Shown: positions 1 through 7,685 of the stretch, piece after piece | Position numbering within the stretch: position 1 is the stretch's first letter | Layout of the letters: every line of letters starts with the position of its first letter | NCBI GenBank assembly: GCA_021203145.1 | Contig: JAJQBS010000013.1 | Span: 1 to 43,607, forward strand | Length of the DNA stretch: 43,607 nt | Direction: 5' to 3' | From: Lachnospiraceae bacterium | GTDB taxonomy: Bacteria > Bacillota > Clostridia > Lachnospirales > Lachnospiraceae | Program-made: the position numbers and the translations under genes | Notes under the pieces: model-generated | What the model saw: the letters and a program-made list of their open reading frames with translations, nothing else | The model's database searches: none | Told to the model about the DNA's origin: nothing

Positions 1-4
1 AATA

Positions 5-40
5 TTAGTGCTAATAATTGTGGTGCTAATAAAGTTGCTA
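5..40. repeat. short tandem repeat at the left edge
   Basis: The motif gtgctaataa occurs at 8-17 and 23-32 (period 15), followed by a partial copy gttgcta at 34-40. Each full copy carries an in-line taa. It may be the stop-codon region of a gene lying left of the window, in the style of the 3'-end repeats seen elsewhere here, but the upstream gene is not visible. Confidence 0.4.
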
Positions 41-94
41 GGGAAGTCAAGTTAATGAGAAACGGGCGTCTGTGAAACATATGGGAGGTGCAGG

Positions 95-703
95 ATGGAG
101 GATCCTTTTGTAATTACGATTTCGCGTGAATTCGCGTCCCTGGGGCGTACGATAGCGCAGACTCTTTCAGATAAGCTTGGGATTGAGTTCTGGGACAGGG
201 ATATCGTAGAGGCGGCCGCGAAGCGTACAGGCCATTCGGTGTCGCTGGTCAGCGATGAGGAGGAAAGGGCAAAGAGCTCGTTCTTTTTGCGAAAGAATTA
301 CAGGATGAGTCTGACGACCTATAATATCAGTGATGAGATCTTTGAAACGGAGAAGAATATTATTCTTGACGCGGCTTCGAAGGGATCCTGTATTATTGTA
401 GGGCGCTGCGGCGATTATATTCTGAGAGATTTTCCCAACCGCCTCAGTGTCTATATTTACGCGCCGTATGAAGCGCGTCTTAAGAACTGCATAGAGACTC
501 TGATGATGGATGAGAAGACCGCCCGCCGGATGATACGCGAGGTGGATATGGCGCGCACGTATTATCAGAGAAAATATTGTCCGGAGGTTCGATCGCCCAG
601 GGACAGCTCGGATCTGATGATTGACAGCTCCCGGTTTGGGGTGGAAGGGACGGCTGACGTGATCGTGCAGGCGCTTCGGCTTCTGCCGGAAAGGAACTGC
701 TGA
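95..703 (+). CDS. cytidylate kinase-like family protein
   Basis: A 202-aa cytosolic protein resembling the cytidylate-kinase-like (P-loop NMP kinase) family common in Clostridia. The N-terminus has the family opening ISREFASLGRTIA, followed by FWDRDIV and a later IIVGRCGDY segment and a YYQRKY motif near the end. The usual Gly-Ser-Gly-Gly P-loop is replaced by ASLGRT and there is no P-loop lysine, so phosphate binding may be altered and substrate cannot be assigned. The start ATG at 95 has GGGAGG upstream. The last codons, reading LLPERNC then stop, lie in a 60-bp tandem repeat that continues downstream. It is apparently monocistronic, as loaP downstream has its own promoter. Confidence 0.75.
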   Translation: MEDPFVITISREFASLGRTIAQTLSDKLGIEFWDRDIVEAAAKRTGHSVSLVSDEEERAKSSFFLRKNYRMSLTTYNISDEIFETEKNIILDAASKGSCIIVGRCGDYILRDFPNRLSVYIYAPYEARLKNCIETLMMDEKTARRMIREVDMARTYYQRKYCPEVRSPRDSSDLMIDSSRFGVEGTADVIVQALRLLPERNC

Positions 704-823
704 CTGACCTGAGAAAACCGGCAGAAATACGCGTTTCGTTTTCTGCCGGAAAGGAACCGCTGACTGACCTGAGAAACCCGGCAGATGTACGTGTTTCGCT
801 TCAGCAGGAAACGAATTGCAGGT
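671..823 (+). repeat. 60-bp tandem repeat spanning the stop codon
   Basis: Two and a half copies with a period of exactly 60 bp (671-730, 731-790, partial 791-823). Copy 1 contains the last codons and the TGA of the upstream gene. Copy 2 would read FLPERNR-stop in the same frame, and copy 3 has decayed. This looks like tandem duplication of the gene's 3' end. Confidence 0.85.
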
Positions 824-919
824 CTTTTTTAGGAACCTGTCGCACAAATATTTCGTCATTGTAACAATTTTTTTTGATTATCTTTTTTTTATTTTTACGC
901 TTATCTGTGGAGAATTTCA

Positions 920-948
920 TTGAAAGAATCCGGAAATGAGGCTATAAT
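920..948 (+). promoter_or_regulatory. sigma-A promoter of loaP
   Basis: TTGAAA at 920-925, a 17-bp spacer and a perfect TATAAT at 943-948. Transcription would begin near 955, giving a ~75-nt leader before the TTG start of loaP. Confidence 0.75.
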
Positions 949-967
949 GGAACCCATTGAGATCATC

Positions 968-995
968 GCCTCACCGTTTTGCGAAAGGTGAAGGC
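968..995 (+). promoter_or_regulatory. hairpin in the loaP leader
   Basis: GCCTCACC (968-975) can pair with GGTGAAGGC (987-995) with one bulged A and an 11-nt loop. It lies between the promoter and the loaP ribosome binding site (GGGAGGTGGGG, 1013-1023). LoaP proteins are known to bind leader RNA hairpins, so autoregulation is possible. That link is inference. Confidence 0.45.
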
Positions 996-1029
996 TTTGA
1001 CTGACTGAAAACAGGGAGGTGGGGAAACA

Positions 1030-1557
1030 TTGTGGTATGTCATGCAGGTTCAGACCGGTTCGGAAGAGAAGATCCGCATCCAGTGCAGTACACTTCTTTC
1101 ACCGCAGGTGCTTCTGCAATGCTTTATCCCTTATTATGAAGAGCAGAGGAAGCTCCATGGGGAGTGGAATCTCCAGAAAAAGGTTCTTTTTCCCGGTTAT
1201 ATTTTTATGATTTCTGATCAGCTGGATGAGCTGAGGATTGGACTTCATAAAGTGCCGGGGATGACAAAGCTGATTGGCACGGGCGATGAAATCATACCGC
1301 TCACGGATGAGGAAGTGCTTTTCCTGGAAGGATTTTGTGGTGACAAACAGATCGCCGAGATATCCCATGGAGTCCTTGAGGGCAGTCAGGTGCGCATTCT
1401 CTCAGGACCTCTTACAGGGAAAGAGGCCCTGATCAAAAAGATTGATTATCACAAACGCAGAGCCTATCTGGAAATTCAGATGTTTGGCCGCATCCAGAAA
1501 ATCCGGCTGGGACTTGAGGTCCGGATGGAGAAAATACAGAAACCGGATTCCGAATAG
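1030..1557 (+). CDS. loaP: antiterminator LoaP (NusG paralog)
   Basis: A 175-aa NusG-like protein. The N-terminal NGN domain begins WYVMQVQTGSEEKI and contains the typical KVLFPGYIFM and VPGMTKLIG segments. The C-terminal KOW domain (about residues 120-170) has GSQVRILSGPLTGKEALIKK. Clostridial specialised NusG paralogs of this form are called LoaP and act on RNA polymerase to read through terminators in long operons (polyketide, capsule). The start is TTG at 1030, placed by a strong upstream Shine-Dalgarno; an overlapping ATG-start frame at 1019 is a shadow. LoaP usually precedes its target operon, but here the next gene is convergent, so the target is not visible. The stop codon lies in the first unit of a 22-bp tandem repeat. 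Confidence 0.85.
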   Translation: MWYVMQVQTGSEEKIRIQCSTLLSPQVLLQCFIPYYEEQRKLHGEWNLQKKVLFPGYIFMISDQLDELRIGLHKVPGMTKLIGTGDEIIPLTDEEVLFLEGFCGDKQIAEISHGVLEGSQVRILSGPLTGKEALIKKIDYHKRRAYLEIQMFGRIQKIRLGLEVRMEKIQKPDSE

Positions 1558-1643
1558 CGATAGAGGATCGTTCACATAGCGGCTGTGGATTGTTTGCATA
1601 GCGGCTGTGGAACGTTCACATAGCGTCTATGAATCGTTCACAT
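1548..1643 (+). repeat. 22-bp tandem repeat starting at the loaP stop codon
   Basis: About four and a half copies: 1548-1570 (23 nt, contains the loaP TAG), 1568-1589, 1590-1611, 1612-1633 (22 nt each, boundaries approximate), then a partial copy to 1643. The shared core is ttcacatagcggctgtgga, and each full copy retains the in-line TAG. Confidence 0.8.
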
Positions 1644-1686
1644 TTACGGGAGACGACGGAAACCGTTTTACCAGACAGATCAGCCC

Positions 1687-1707
1687 AGGGGAGAGCAGCT
1701 CTCCCCT
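1687..1707. terminator. hairpin between convergent genes
   Basis: A perfect inverted repeat, AGGGGAGAGC (1687-1696) and GCTCTCCCCT (1698-1707), overlapping the stop codon of the minus-strand Card1-like gene. There is no clear U-tract on either strand, so its role as an intrinsic terminator is uncertain. Confidence 0.45.
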
Positions 1708-3097
1708 ATCCGTTTGCCACCAGCTTTTTCAGGCGATCTACGAGTTCCTTAAGATCGGTGCCGTACACCGTGGTGACATCCATCAGCTCTCCCCGTTCCT
1801 GCTGCGTAATATTTGCACGGTCGGCGGTCTCCATGTCTGAGGTGGTCAGGAGTACTTTTCTTGTATTGATGCCGAACAGGTCGCAGAGGCCGCTCAGCTT
1901 GAAATAGAACCCTTCTTCCAGCCGTTTTGTGGCCTTGCACTCGACGATGATACTCTGAAATCCTTTTGTCAGCACCAGGTCAAGCTCATTGCTCACCGTA
2001 TCGGATTCCCACTTGAAGCGGTATCCGCACGCCGCATCGTCAAACCATCCGGATTCGCACACTTCAAAGTAGACACAGATTTCCAGAATCGTTCCCGCCT
2101 TTGTGAGAAGCTCCTTCACGTCCTGGTCACGGTAACGAAAGCTGGTGATCTGCCCGTTCTTTTTTTCGGGAATTAAAAATGCGGTTCCCCCGATCTCTCC
2201 GCAGAGCTCGCTTATCAGTGCGAAAAGATTCCTCCAGTAGCTGTCCTTGGTGCTTTGTACTTTATCGGCGCCCATGCCGGGCTTTCGAAAATATTTGTCA
2301 TAGTATTTTTCATGGTAGTTCCGCAGTGTTTCCAGACTGATCGGTTCCCAGGCGAGTCCTTTCTTCCGGTTTCTTTCATATTCCTCGCAAATATTACAGA
2401 ATTCATTCCAGTTGCTGACGGCAAACGGCCGGGCACGGAGTTCTCTGTTTTTTCCGATATAGATGTTCCACAATTCCTTATAATACCGCCCGAGGGATGG
2501 GTAGTTGTATTCCATATCCTCTGCCTTGGCAAGACTGAACATTTCCTCTATTCCGAGATAGGTATGGTCATTGATGTAGGAAACATATTTGCAGGTCTCA
2601 TTGCTGCTGAATTTTCTGGTTCTGCAGTCAAATTCAAAGTAAGGGAACCGCTGCCGCATGCTGTGTGCAAAATCGGCGTTTGATAAGGAGGAGGAAAACA
2701 GTGCAGAGGTTCCGTCAAACAGATCCGGGCTTTCCTTTGTGAGGTATTCCGCGTATAATCCAATGGCTTCATCAGCGGATTTGTTGTAGTGAATCTGAAA
2801 ATCCGCAATCAGCTGTTCCTCTTTGAGGCTGTGGAAAAAGCTTCTCCAGGAATCTTTTCTGGAGTCATCTACGGAAGGACTTTCCACGATAAAGAAATTC
2901 TTTTCGCATCGGACGCCCTTTTTGTTCAGGAACTGGATGGTGCGGCGCGCCATATAGATGGGCGATTTTTCGTCTGTCTTCTCATCCAGATATAAAAGCC
3001 ACAGGATCCTGCCCGGCCTGATGACAGAGGCGGAGGCAGCGTTGCGGAACATGAGGTTGTTCATCCGGTTGAGCGAGTCAGAGACTGCAAACGGCAT
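1706..3097 (-). CDS. Card1/Can2-like CARF-nuclease (DUF1887 family)
   Basis: A 463-aa protein, second gene of a minus-strand operon, 26 nt after the RyR gene. The C-terminal third carries a PD-(D/E)xK nuclease core: SNELDLVL followed by IIVECKATKR (about residues 362-385), then KLSGLCDLFGIN and VLLTTSD as in DUF1887. The N-terminal region (about 29-170) has a Rossmann-like start, RILWLLYL, and the strand FEFDCRTRKF characteristic of the CARF part of Card1/Can2. Those enzymes cleave DNA/RNA when the CARF domain binds cyclic tetra-adenylate from type III CRISPR. Here no CRISPR genes are present, and the TGGTK-type CARF loop appears replaced by DGTSALFSSSL, so the ligand may differ. The ATG at 3097 lacks a clear SD; the frame stays open and protein-like upstream, so a non-ATG start or translational coupling is possible. 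Confidence 0.75.
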   Translation of the reverse strand: MPFAVSDSLNRMNNLMFRNAASASVIRPGRILWLLYLDEKTDEKSPIYMARRTIQFLNKKGVRCEKNFFIVESPSVDDSRKDSWRSFFHSLKEEQLIADFQIHYNKSADEAIGLYAEYLTKESPDLFDGTSALFSSSLSNADFAHSMRQRFPYFEFDCRTRKFSSNETCKYVSYINDHTYLGIEEMFSLAKAEDMEYNYPSLGRYYKELWNIYIGKNRELRARPFAVSNWNEFCNICEEYERNRKKGLAWEPISLETLRNYHEKYYDKYFRKPGMGADKVQSTKDSYWRNLFALISELCGEIGGTAFLIPEKKNGQITSFRYRDQDVKELLTKAGTILEICVYFEVCESGWFDDAACGYRFKWESDTVSNELDLVLTKGFQSIIVECKATKRLEEGFYFKLSGLCDLFGINTRKVLLTTSDMETADRANITQQERGELMDVTTVYGTDLKELVDRLKKLVANG

Positions 3098-3123
3098 CGC
3101 CAGAGACAGATCGTGCCGGTAGG

Positions 3124-4689
3124 TCAGGATGAAGCTGATTTTTTTACGAGTCTGTCATTATTTTTTTTGTAATCACGGAACTGATTTGCCTCAATGACGG
3201 GCCAGATATCGTGGTACAGCTGCGCCGTTTCCCCTGTAATCTCCTCCCGTGCCTGGGAGGTGCATTCCGAGAGAATATTCAGAAACCGTTTTTCATAAAG
3301 CCTGTACTGTCTGGAATAGGTCCGGCTGCCGCCAAGCACATTCTCGACGCAGAGGACAAATTGCTCCCATTCCCGTAGAGCCCTGGCTTTCATATTCTGC
3401 CCCTGCAGAATGCCCCGGATCCTGGGGATGCTTCCGTTCCGGACCGGATCCTTTCGAATAAACTCCTTCGCCCTGGAGCGGAGATACCGATGAAGCTCGA
3501 CGGACATTCGGTCCAGCTCGTCCAGGCCGGAATCCGCGCTGCTGCCGGATTCCCACAGACCTTTGTCCCGGCTATAGCTGCCGGTGGAGAGCGGCGTATC
3601 CGTAGTAATTCTTACAATGCAGGGATGAATTTTGTGTTCCTTATCATTTACCTCGCATCGGTCCAGAATGCTCCGATAATACTCCTTTGACTGTGCCGGG
3701 GCGGTCCATCCCCCGGTCAGCTTTTCAAGCACCCACCGCCGGTGCTCCAGACAGATGAGCTGGTTCAGGACATCCTCGTTATCACCATCGTCCAGCACTT
3801 TAGCAAAGGCCGAAGCTGCCTCGGAGAGGTCTTCCATTGGGATCTGAAATTCCGCCAGCTTGTATTTGATGGAGAGCGCGTAGGAAGCGGATGAGAGATA
3901 GCGGTACGAATCCGACAGGAAGCTCTTCCTCTTTTCCGACAGGTCCCCGTTGATGGTTTCTTCCCAGCAGAGGTCGGTATTGAAGGCCATTCGGGTCAGC
4001 TCAGGGTCAATGTCCGCGATGGAATCAAAGCGGTTGACCTGGACTGGCTGGACGTCGGAGGGATCCTCCGGGGAGGCGTCCGACGTGACGATATAATAGA
4101 TGGAATTTTTTTCCGAGGGCATCAGCACCTGTACGACATGGGAGAGCGCGTCCGCCAGCATTTTATTGCGAGAGTCATCTCCGGTGGAGATAAGAAAATA
4201 ATGATATTTTTCATCGGGGGCTTCCGAGAGAAGGCTGATGAGGACTTCCTCCGCATCGCTGCCACCCGACAAAAGGCCTGCCTCGTCAGATTCGGAGAGC
4301 TCCTCAAAATTCAAAATCGCGTAAGCGTCATAGCATTTTTCCGGGGCGGAAGTATATTTGGCTGAAAGAGCACTCTGCCCGGGAATCTCTTTTTTGTCCG
4401 AAGCAGGATCGGCACCGCAGGAGCCGTCGACATTGACAAACTGCGGCAAAGCCGGCCGTTCCGCGAGATATTGCGTCTTTGCCTCCTGGATGTTGTGCCC
4501 GGCGACAGAAATATGTAATGCGTGAGAAAGCATCTGCCCCGCCTGCAGACACTGGTCAAGAAAGGCAAAGGCAGCCTCATCCCTGCCGATGACCAGCAGA
4601 TTCATGTTCCTTTCTGTTTTCCCGATGTGGTCAAACAGCGGATCCCGGTACAGTAATTCCTGAAATGCCAGTGAGTATTTTGTGTTCAT
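3124..4689 (-). CDS. TrkA-N-like and RyR domain protein
   Basis: A 521-aa protein, first gene of the operon with the Card1-like nuclease. Residues ~29-70 look like a Rossmann/TrkA-N nucleotide-binding fold (NLLVIGRDEAAFAFLD, then HISVAGHNIQEA). A helical middle segment contains YRYLSSASYALSIKYKL. This leads into a bacterial RyR-like domain: LEHRRWVLEKLTGGW near residue 312, the NDKEHKIHPCIV segment, and LDELDRMSVELHR. Bacterial RyR domains are ligand-sensing modules found in nucleotide-centred conflict systems. A reasonable inference is that it senses or controls a nucleotide signal for the nuclease. ATG 4689 has AAGGGGGATAAC just upstream. Biochemical activity is unknown. Confidence 0.65.
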   Translation of the reverse strand: MNTKYSLAFQELLYRDPLFDHIGKTERNMNLLVIGRDEAAFAFLDQCLQAGQMLSHALHISVAGHNIQEAKTQYLAERPALPQFVNVDGSCGADPASDKKEIPGQSALSAKYTSAPEKCYDAYAILNFEELSESDEAGLLSGGSDAEEVLISLLSEAPDEKYHYFLISTGDDSRNKMLADALSHVVQVLMPSEKNSIYYIVTSDASPEDPSDVQPVQVNRFDSIADIDPELTRMAFNTDLCWEETINGDLSEKRKSFLSDSYRYLSSASYALSIKYKLAEFQIPMEDLSEAASAFAKVLDDGDNEDVLNQLICLEHRRWVLEKLTGGWTAPAQSKEYYRSILDRCEVNDKEHKIHPCIVRITTDTPLSTGSYSRDKGLWESGSSADSGLDELDRMSVELHRYLRSRAKEFIRKDPVRNGSIPRIRGILQGQNMKARALREWEQFVLCVENVLGGSRTYSRQYRLYEKRFLNILSECTSQAREEITGETAQLYHDIWPVIEANQFRDYKKNNDRLVKKSASS

Positions 4690-4721
4690 GTTATCCCCCT
4701 TCGTGACTGATCCCTGGTTCG

Positions 4722-4826
4722 GAGAAACCGGACTATCCCAGCTTTGCCATTTTGTGCCAAAACCGGGGACGGCACCCGCACCAATTGCGTAACGATTTTA
4801 TCAAGTCCGGTTTTCATTGTACCATT
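4722..4826 (-). promoter_or_regulatory. promoter and folded leader of the RyR-Card1 operon
   Basis: On the minus strand an extended -10, TGG-TACAAT, sits at 4816-4821 (written ATTGTA on plus), with no good -35. The leader contains the inverted repeat AAACCGGACT (4725-4734) and AGTCCGGTTT (4804-4813), which could close a ~70-nt loop. Inside it is a smaller hairpin, GTGCC...GGCAC, near 4757-4778. Confidence 0.45.
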
Positions 4827-4855
4827 GAACCAGGAAAAAAGAAAGTCAGTATTTC

Positions 4856-4884
4856 TTGACTTCGTTCAGGGGGAATGATAAAGT
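4856..4884 (+). promoter_or_regulatory. sigma-A promoter of the aminopeptidase P gene
   Basis: TTGACT at 4856-4861, a 17-bp spacer, then TAAAGT at 4879-4884. The coding start follows at 4920 after the SD AAAGGGGAATGAG. Confidence 0.65.
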
Positions 4885-4919
4885 GAACGTGCTGTACGCT
4901 ATGAAAGGGGAATGAGACG

Positions 4920-6710
4920 ATGATTGATGAAAGAATAGAAGCTCTGCGCGTGCGGATGGCAGAGGCCGGGGTGGATGCGTATCTGGTGCCGACCGATGAT
5001 TTTCACGGCTCGGAATATGTCGGCGATTATTTTAAATGCCGGGAATATATCACGGGCTTTACCGGCTCTGCGGGGACGGCAGTGATTACCCGGGATCAGG
5101 CGGGACTGTGGACGGACGGACGCTATTTCATCCAGGCTGCCGAACAGCTCGCGGGAAGCCAGGTGACGCTCTATAAGATGGGTGAGCCGGGGGTGCCGAC
5201 CGTCCAGGAGTTCCTGGAGGAGCAGCTTGGCACGGGCAGCTGCCTGGGGTTTGACGGGCGCGCGGTCAGCACGGAGGAGGCCGGCGAGCTTTCCAGGCTG
5301 ATGGAAGGAAAGCAGGGGAGCATCTGCGGCGGGCTTGACCTGATCGGGGAAATCTGGACGGACCGGCCTCCGCTTCCGTCTGCGGCGGTGATGGAGCTGG
5401 ATGAGAAGTGGACCGGGGAGTCACGCGCGTCCCGGATTGCGAGGGTGCGCGCGTCCCTGACAGAGCAGGGCGCAGATCTGTTTGTCCTGACATCCCTGGA
5501 CGATATTGCGTGGATGCTGAATATCCGCGGGGGCGATATCCATTGCTGCCCGGTTGTATTGTCCTATCTGGTCATGAGTGCGGACGAGATTTTGCTGTTT
5601 GTAAATGAAAAGTCCTTTCCGGATAAAGTCAGGCATGCGCTCGAAGTGGACGGGGTACGTCTGCTGCCGTATCATGCGGTATACGAGTACGTGTCCGGGA
5701 TCTCTGCCGGGAAAAAGCTGCTTTTGTCCAGAAATAAGGCCAACAGCCGTCTGACCTCCCTGATCCCGGATGGAGTGACGGTGCTGGACCGGGAGAATCC
5801 GACGCTGCGCTTCAAAGCGGTGAAGACTCTGACGGAGGTGGAAAACGAGCGCGCCGCGCATATCAAAGACGGCGTGGCTCTGACAAAATTTATTTATTGG
5901 CTGAAGAAGAATGTCGGAAAAATCTCCATGACGGAGCTTGGCGCCGAGGAAAAGCTGTATGAGCTGCGCTCCGCACAGGAGAATTTTATGGGAAACAGCT
6001 TTGATCCGATCATTTCCTACGGCCCGCACGCGGCGATTGTCCATTATTCGGCAACCCCGCAGACGGATGTTCCGATTGAGCCAAAGGGGCTGCTGCTCGC
6101 GGATACGGGCGGTCAGTACCTCGAAGGGACGACGGACGTGACGAGGACCATTGTGATGGGACCGGTGACGGACGAAGAAAAGCTGTATTTTACGGCCGTG
6201 CTGCGCGGCACGCTCTCCCTCGCGGCGGCGAAATTCCGGTACGGCGCCTCCGGTCTGAACCTGGATTATCTGGCCCGCGGCCCGCTCTGGGCGCTCGGGA
6301 AGGATTTTAATCATGGCACCGGCCATGGGGTCGGCTATTTCCTGAATGTACACGAGGGGCCGAACAGCTTCCACTGGAAGAAGACGCCGACACGGAGGGC
6401 GGATACCGTCTTTGAAGAAGGGATGATTACCTCCGACGAGCCTGGCTACTATGTGGAAGGCGCCTTTGGCATCCGCCACGAAAACCTGCTTGTGTGCGTG
6501 AAGGATCAGGAGACGGAATGCGGGCAGTTCATGCGCTTTGAGCATCTGACGATGGCGCCGTTTGACCTGGACGCGGTCGTTCCGGAGCAGATGACGGCCC
6601 CCGAGCGGGAGCTTCTGAACGCTTATCACGCGCAGGTGTATGAAAAGCTTTCACCCAGCCTGGATGAGGAAGAACGACAGTGGCTGCGCGAGGCGACGAG
6701 GAAAATTTAA
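4920..6710 (+). CDS. Xaa-Pro aminopeptidase (M24B, aminopeptidase P family)
   Basis: A 596-aa cytosolic metallopeptidase that removes the N-terminal residue before proline. It has the long three-domain form: two creatinase-like N-terminal domains (starting IDERIEALRVRMAEAGVDAYLVP) and a C-terminal pita-bread catalytic domain from about residue 310. Metal ligands are visible in order: the Asp of LLADTGGQY, the Asp of GTTDVTRT, the His of NHGTGHGVG, the Glu of SDEPGYYVE and the Glu of IRHENL. Length matches the ~595-aa subfamily typical of Firmicutes. It has its own promoter and ends at a bidirectional terminator shared with convergent coaX. Confidence 0.93.
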   Translation: MIDERIEALRVRMAEAGVDAYLVPTDDFHGSEYVGDYFKCREYITGFTGSAGTAVITRDQAGLWTDGRYFIQAAEQLAGSQVTLYKMGEPGVPTVQEFLEEQLGTGSCLGFDGRAVSTEEAGELSRLMEGKQGSICGGLDLIGEIWTDRPPLPSAAVMELDEKWTGESRASRIARVRASLTEQGADLFVLTSLDDIAWMLNIRGGDIHCCPVVLSYLVMSADEILLFVNEKSFPDKVRHALEVDGVRLLPYHAVYEYVSGISAGKKLLLSRNKANSRLTSLIPDGVTVLDRENPTLRFKAVKTLTEVENERAAHIKDGVALTKFIYWLKKNVGKISMTELGAEEKLYELRSAQENFMGNSFDPIISYGPHAAIVHYSATPQTDVPIEPKGLLLADTGGQYLEGTTDVTRTIVMGPVTDEEKLYFTAVLRGTLSLAAAKFRYGASGLNLDYLARGPLWALGKDFNHGTGHGVGYFLNVHEGPNSFHWKKTPTRRADTVFEEGMITSDEPGYYVEGAFGIRHENLLVCVKDQETECGQFMRFEHLTMAPFDLDAVVPEQMTAPERELLNAYHAQVYEKLSPSLDEEERQWLREATRKI

Positions 6711-6728
6711 AGAAATGTGCAACAAAAA

Positions 6729-6755
6729 ACCTCCCGGGATTCCGGGAGGTTTTTT
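6729..6755. terminator. bidirectional intrinsic terminator
   Basis: Stem ACCTCCCGG (6729-6737) with CCGGGAGGT (6742-6750), loop GATT, then a run of T on the plus strand. The mirror run of A on the 5' side (6724-6729) supplies the U-tract for coaX on the minus strand. Confidence 0.9.
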
Positions 6756-6761
6756 AATCGT

Positions 6762-7550
6762 TCATTTTAGCGCTCCGTCCGACGCCCCTGTATTTTTATA
6801 ATAGATATGCATCAGCCCCTTTAAAAGCAGTGCGTCGTCGAGCACGATTTCGTGGAAGCAGTGCGGTGTGATGGTGGAGGCGAGCCCTCCGGTGGCGATC
6901 ACAGTCGTCTTCTCACCCAGCTCCCGCTCAATGCGGTCGATCATGCCGTCGATGCAGGCGGCGTTTCCGTGAATGACGCCGCTTTTCATGCATTCCGTTG
7001 TATTTTTTCCGATCAGCCGCTTTGGAGCCTCCAGACTGATGCGGGGAAGCTGGGACGTCCGGCTGACCAGGGAATCCAGCGATACGCGGATGCCGGGCAG
7101 AATCATGCCGCCGATATAATTTTTATTCCGGTCGATGACGGAGAGTGTGGTGGCGGTTCCCATGTCAATGATGACCAGGGGAGCCTCATGTTCCACGATC
7201 GCGGCGACCGCGTTGACGATCAGGTCACTGCCGACCTGCGCGGGATTGTCCATCAGAATATTCAGGCCGGTTTTCACGCCTGGTCCGACGATGAGGGCGT
7301 CGACCTGGGCGATTTTTTTGATCGCGTCGCGGAACTGATTTGTCAGGGGCGGCACGACTGAGGAAATGATGGCGCCCGTGATCTCGTCCCGGTTGATTTT
7401 GTTAAGCTCCAGTACGTTTTTGATGCTGATCGCGTATTCGAGTACCGTGCGCGACGGCGCGGTGGAGAGACGCTCTACAAAGAGAATGTCATGGCCGCGG
7501 CAGCAGCCGAGGACGGTGTTTGTATTTCCGATATCAATTGCGAGTATCAT
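6762..7550 (-). CDS. coaX: type III pantothenate kinase
   Basis: A 262-aa ASKHA-fold kinase catalysing the first step of coenzyme A synthesis, ATP-dependent phosphorylation of pantothenate. It begins MILAIDIGNTNTVLGCC (phosphate-1 motif). The central region has IIDMGTATTLSVID, GGMILPGI and SLVSRTSQLP, and near the end IATGGLAS. The frame is open upstream to 7658, but the ATG at 7550 is chosen because GGAGGAA lies 7 nt before it and the family begins exactly here. It lies 135 nt downstream of panT in the same direction, so uptake and phosphorylation of pantothenate are probably co-expressed. Confidence 0.93.
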   Translation of the reverse strand: MILAIDIGNTNTVLGCCRGHDILFVERLSTAPSRTVLEYAISIKNVLELNKINRDEITGAIISSVVPPLTNQFRDAIKKIAQVDALIVGPGVKTGLNILMDNPAQVGSDLIVNAVAAIVEHEAPLVIIDMGTATTLSVIDRNKNYIGGMILPGIRVSLDSLVSRTSQLPRISLEAPKRLIGKNTTECMKSGVIHGNAACIDGMIDRIERELGEKTTVIATGGLASTITPHCFHEIVLDDALLLKGLMHIYYKNTGASDGALK

Positions 7551-7685
7551 AGAAAATTCCTCCGAAAATCTTGTGCGGAACCGGGCAGGGAGTATTGCGG
7601 CGAAAGCTGAGCCCGTCTCGCGCGGCAGGCAGGAGACGTCAGGACGCATCCTGTCCATCCGCCGCGGCCCGCGATAAAACGTCCG

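Noticed and set aside
1701..1715. 15-mer shared (inverted) with 28343-28357 (AAACGGATAGGGGAG)
   Set aside because: One shared 15-mer is about what chance allows in a window of this length; flanking sequence differs.
4744..4758. Recurrent TTTTGGCACAA-like motif (near 4755, 8550, 19195)
   Set aside because: Copies are short, differ in context and distance to genes, and show no consistent role.
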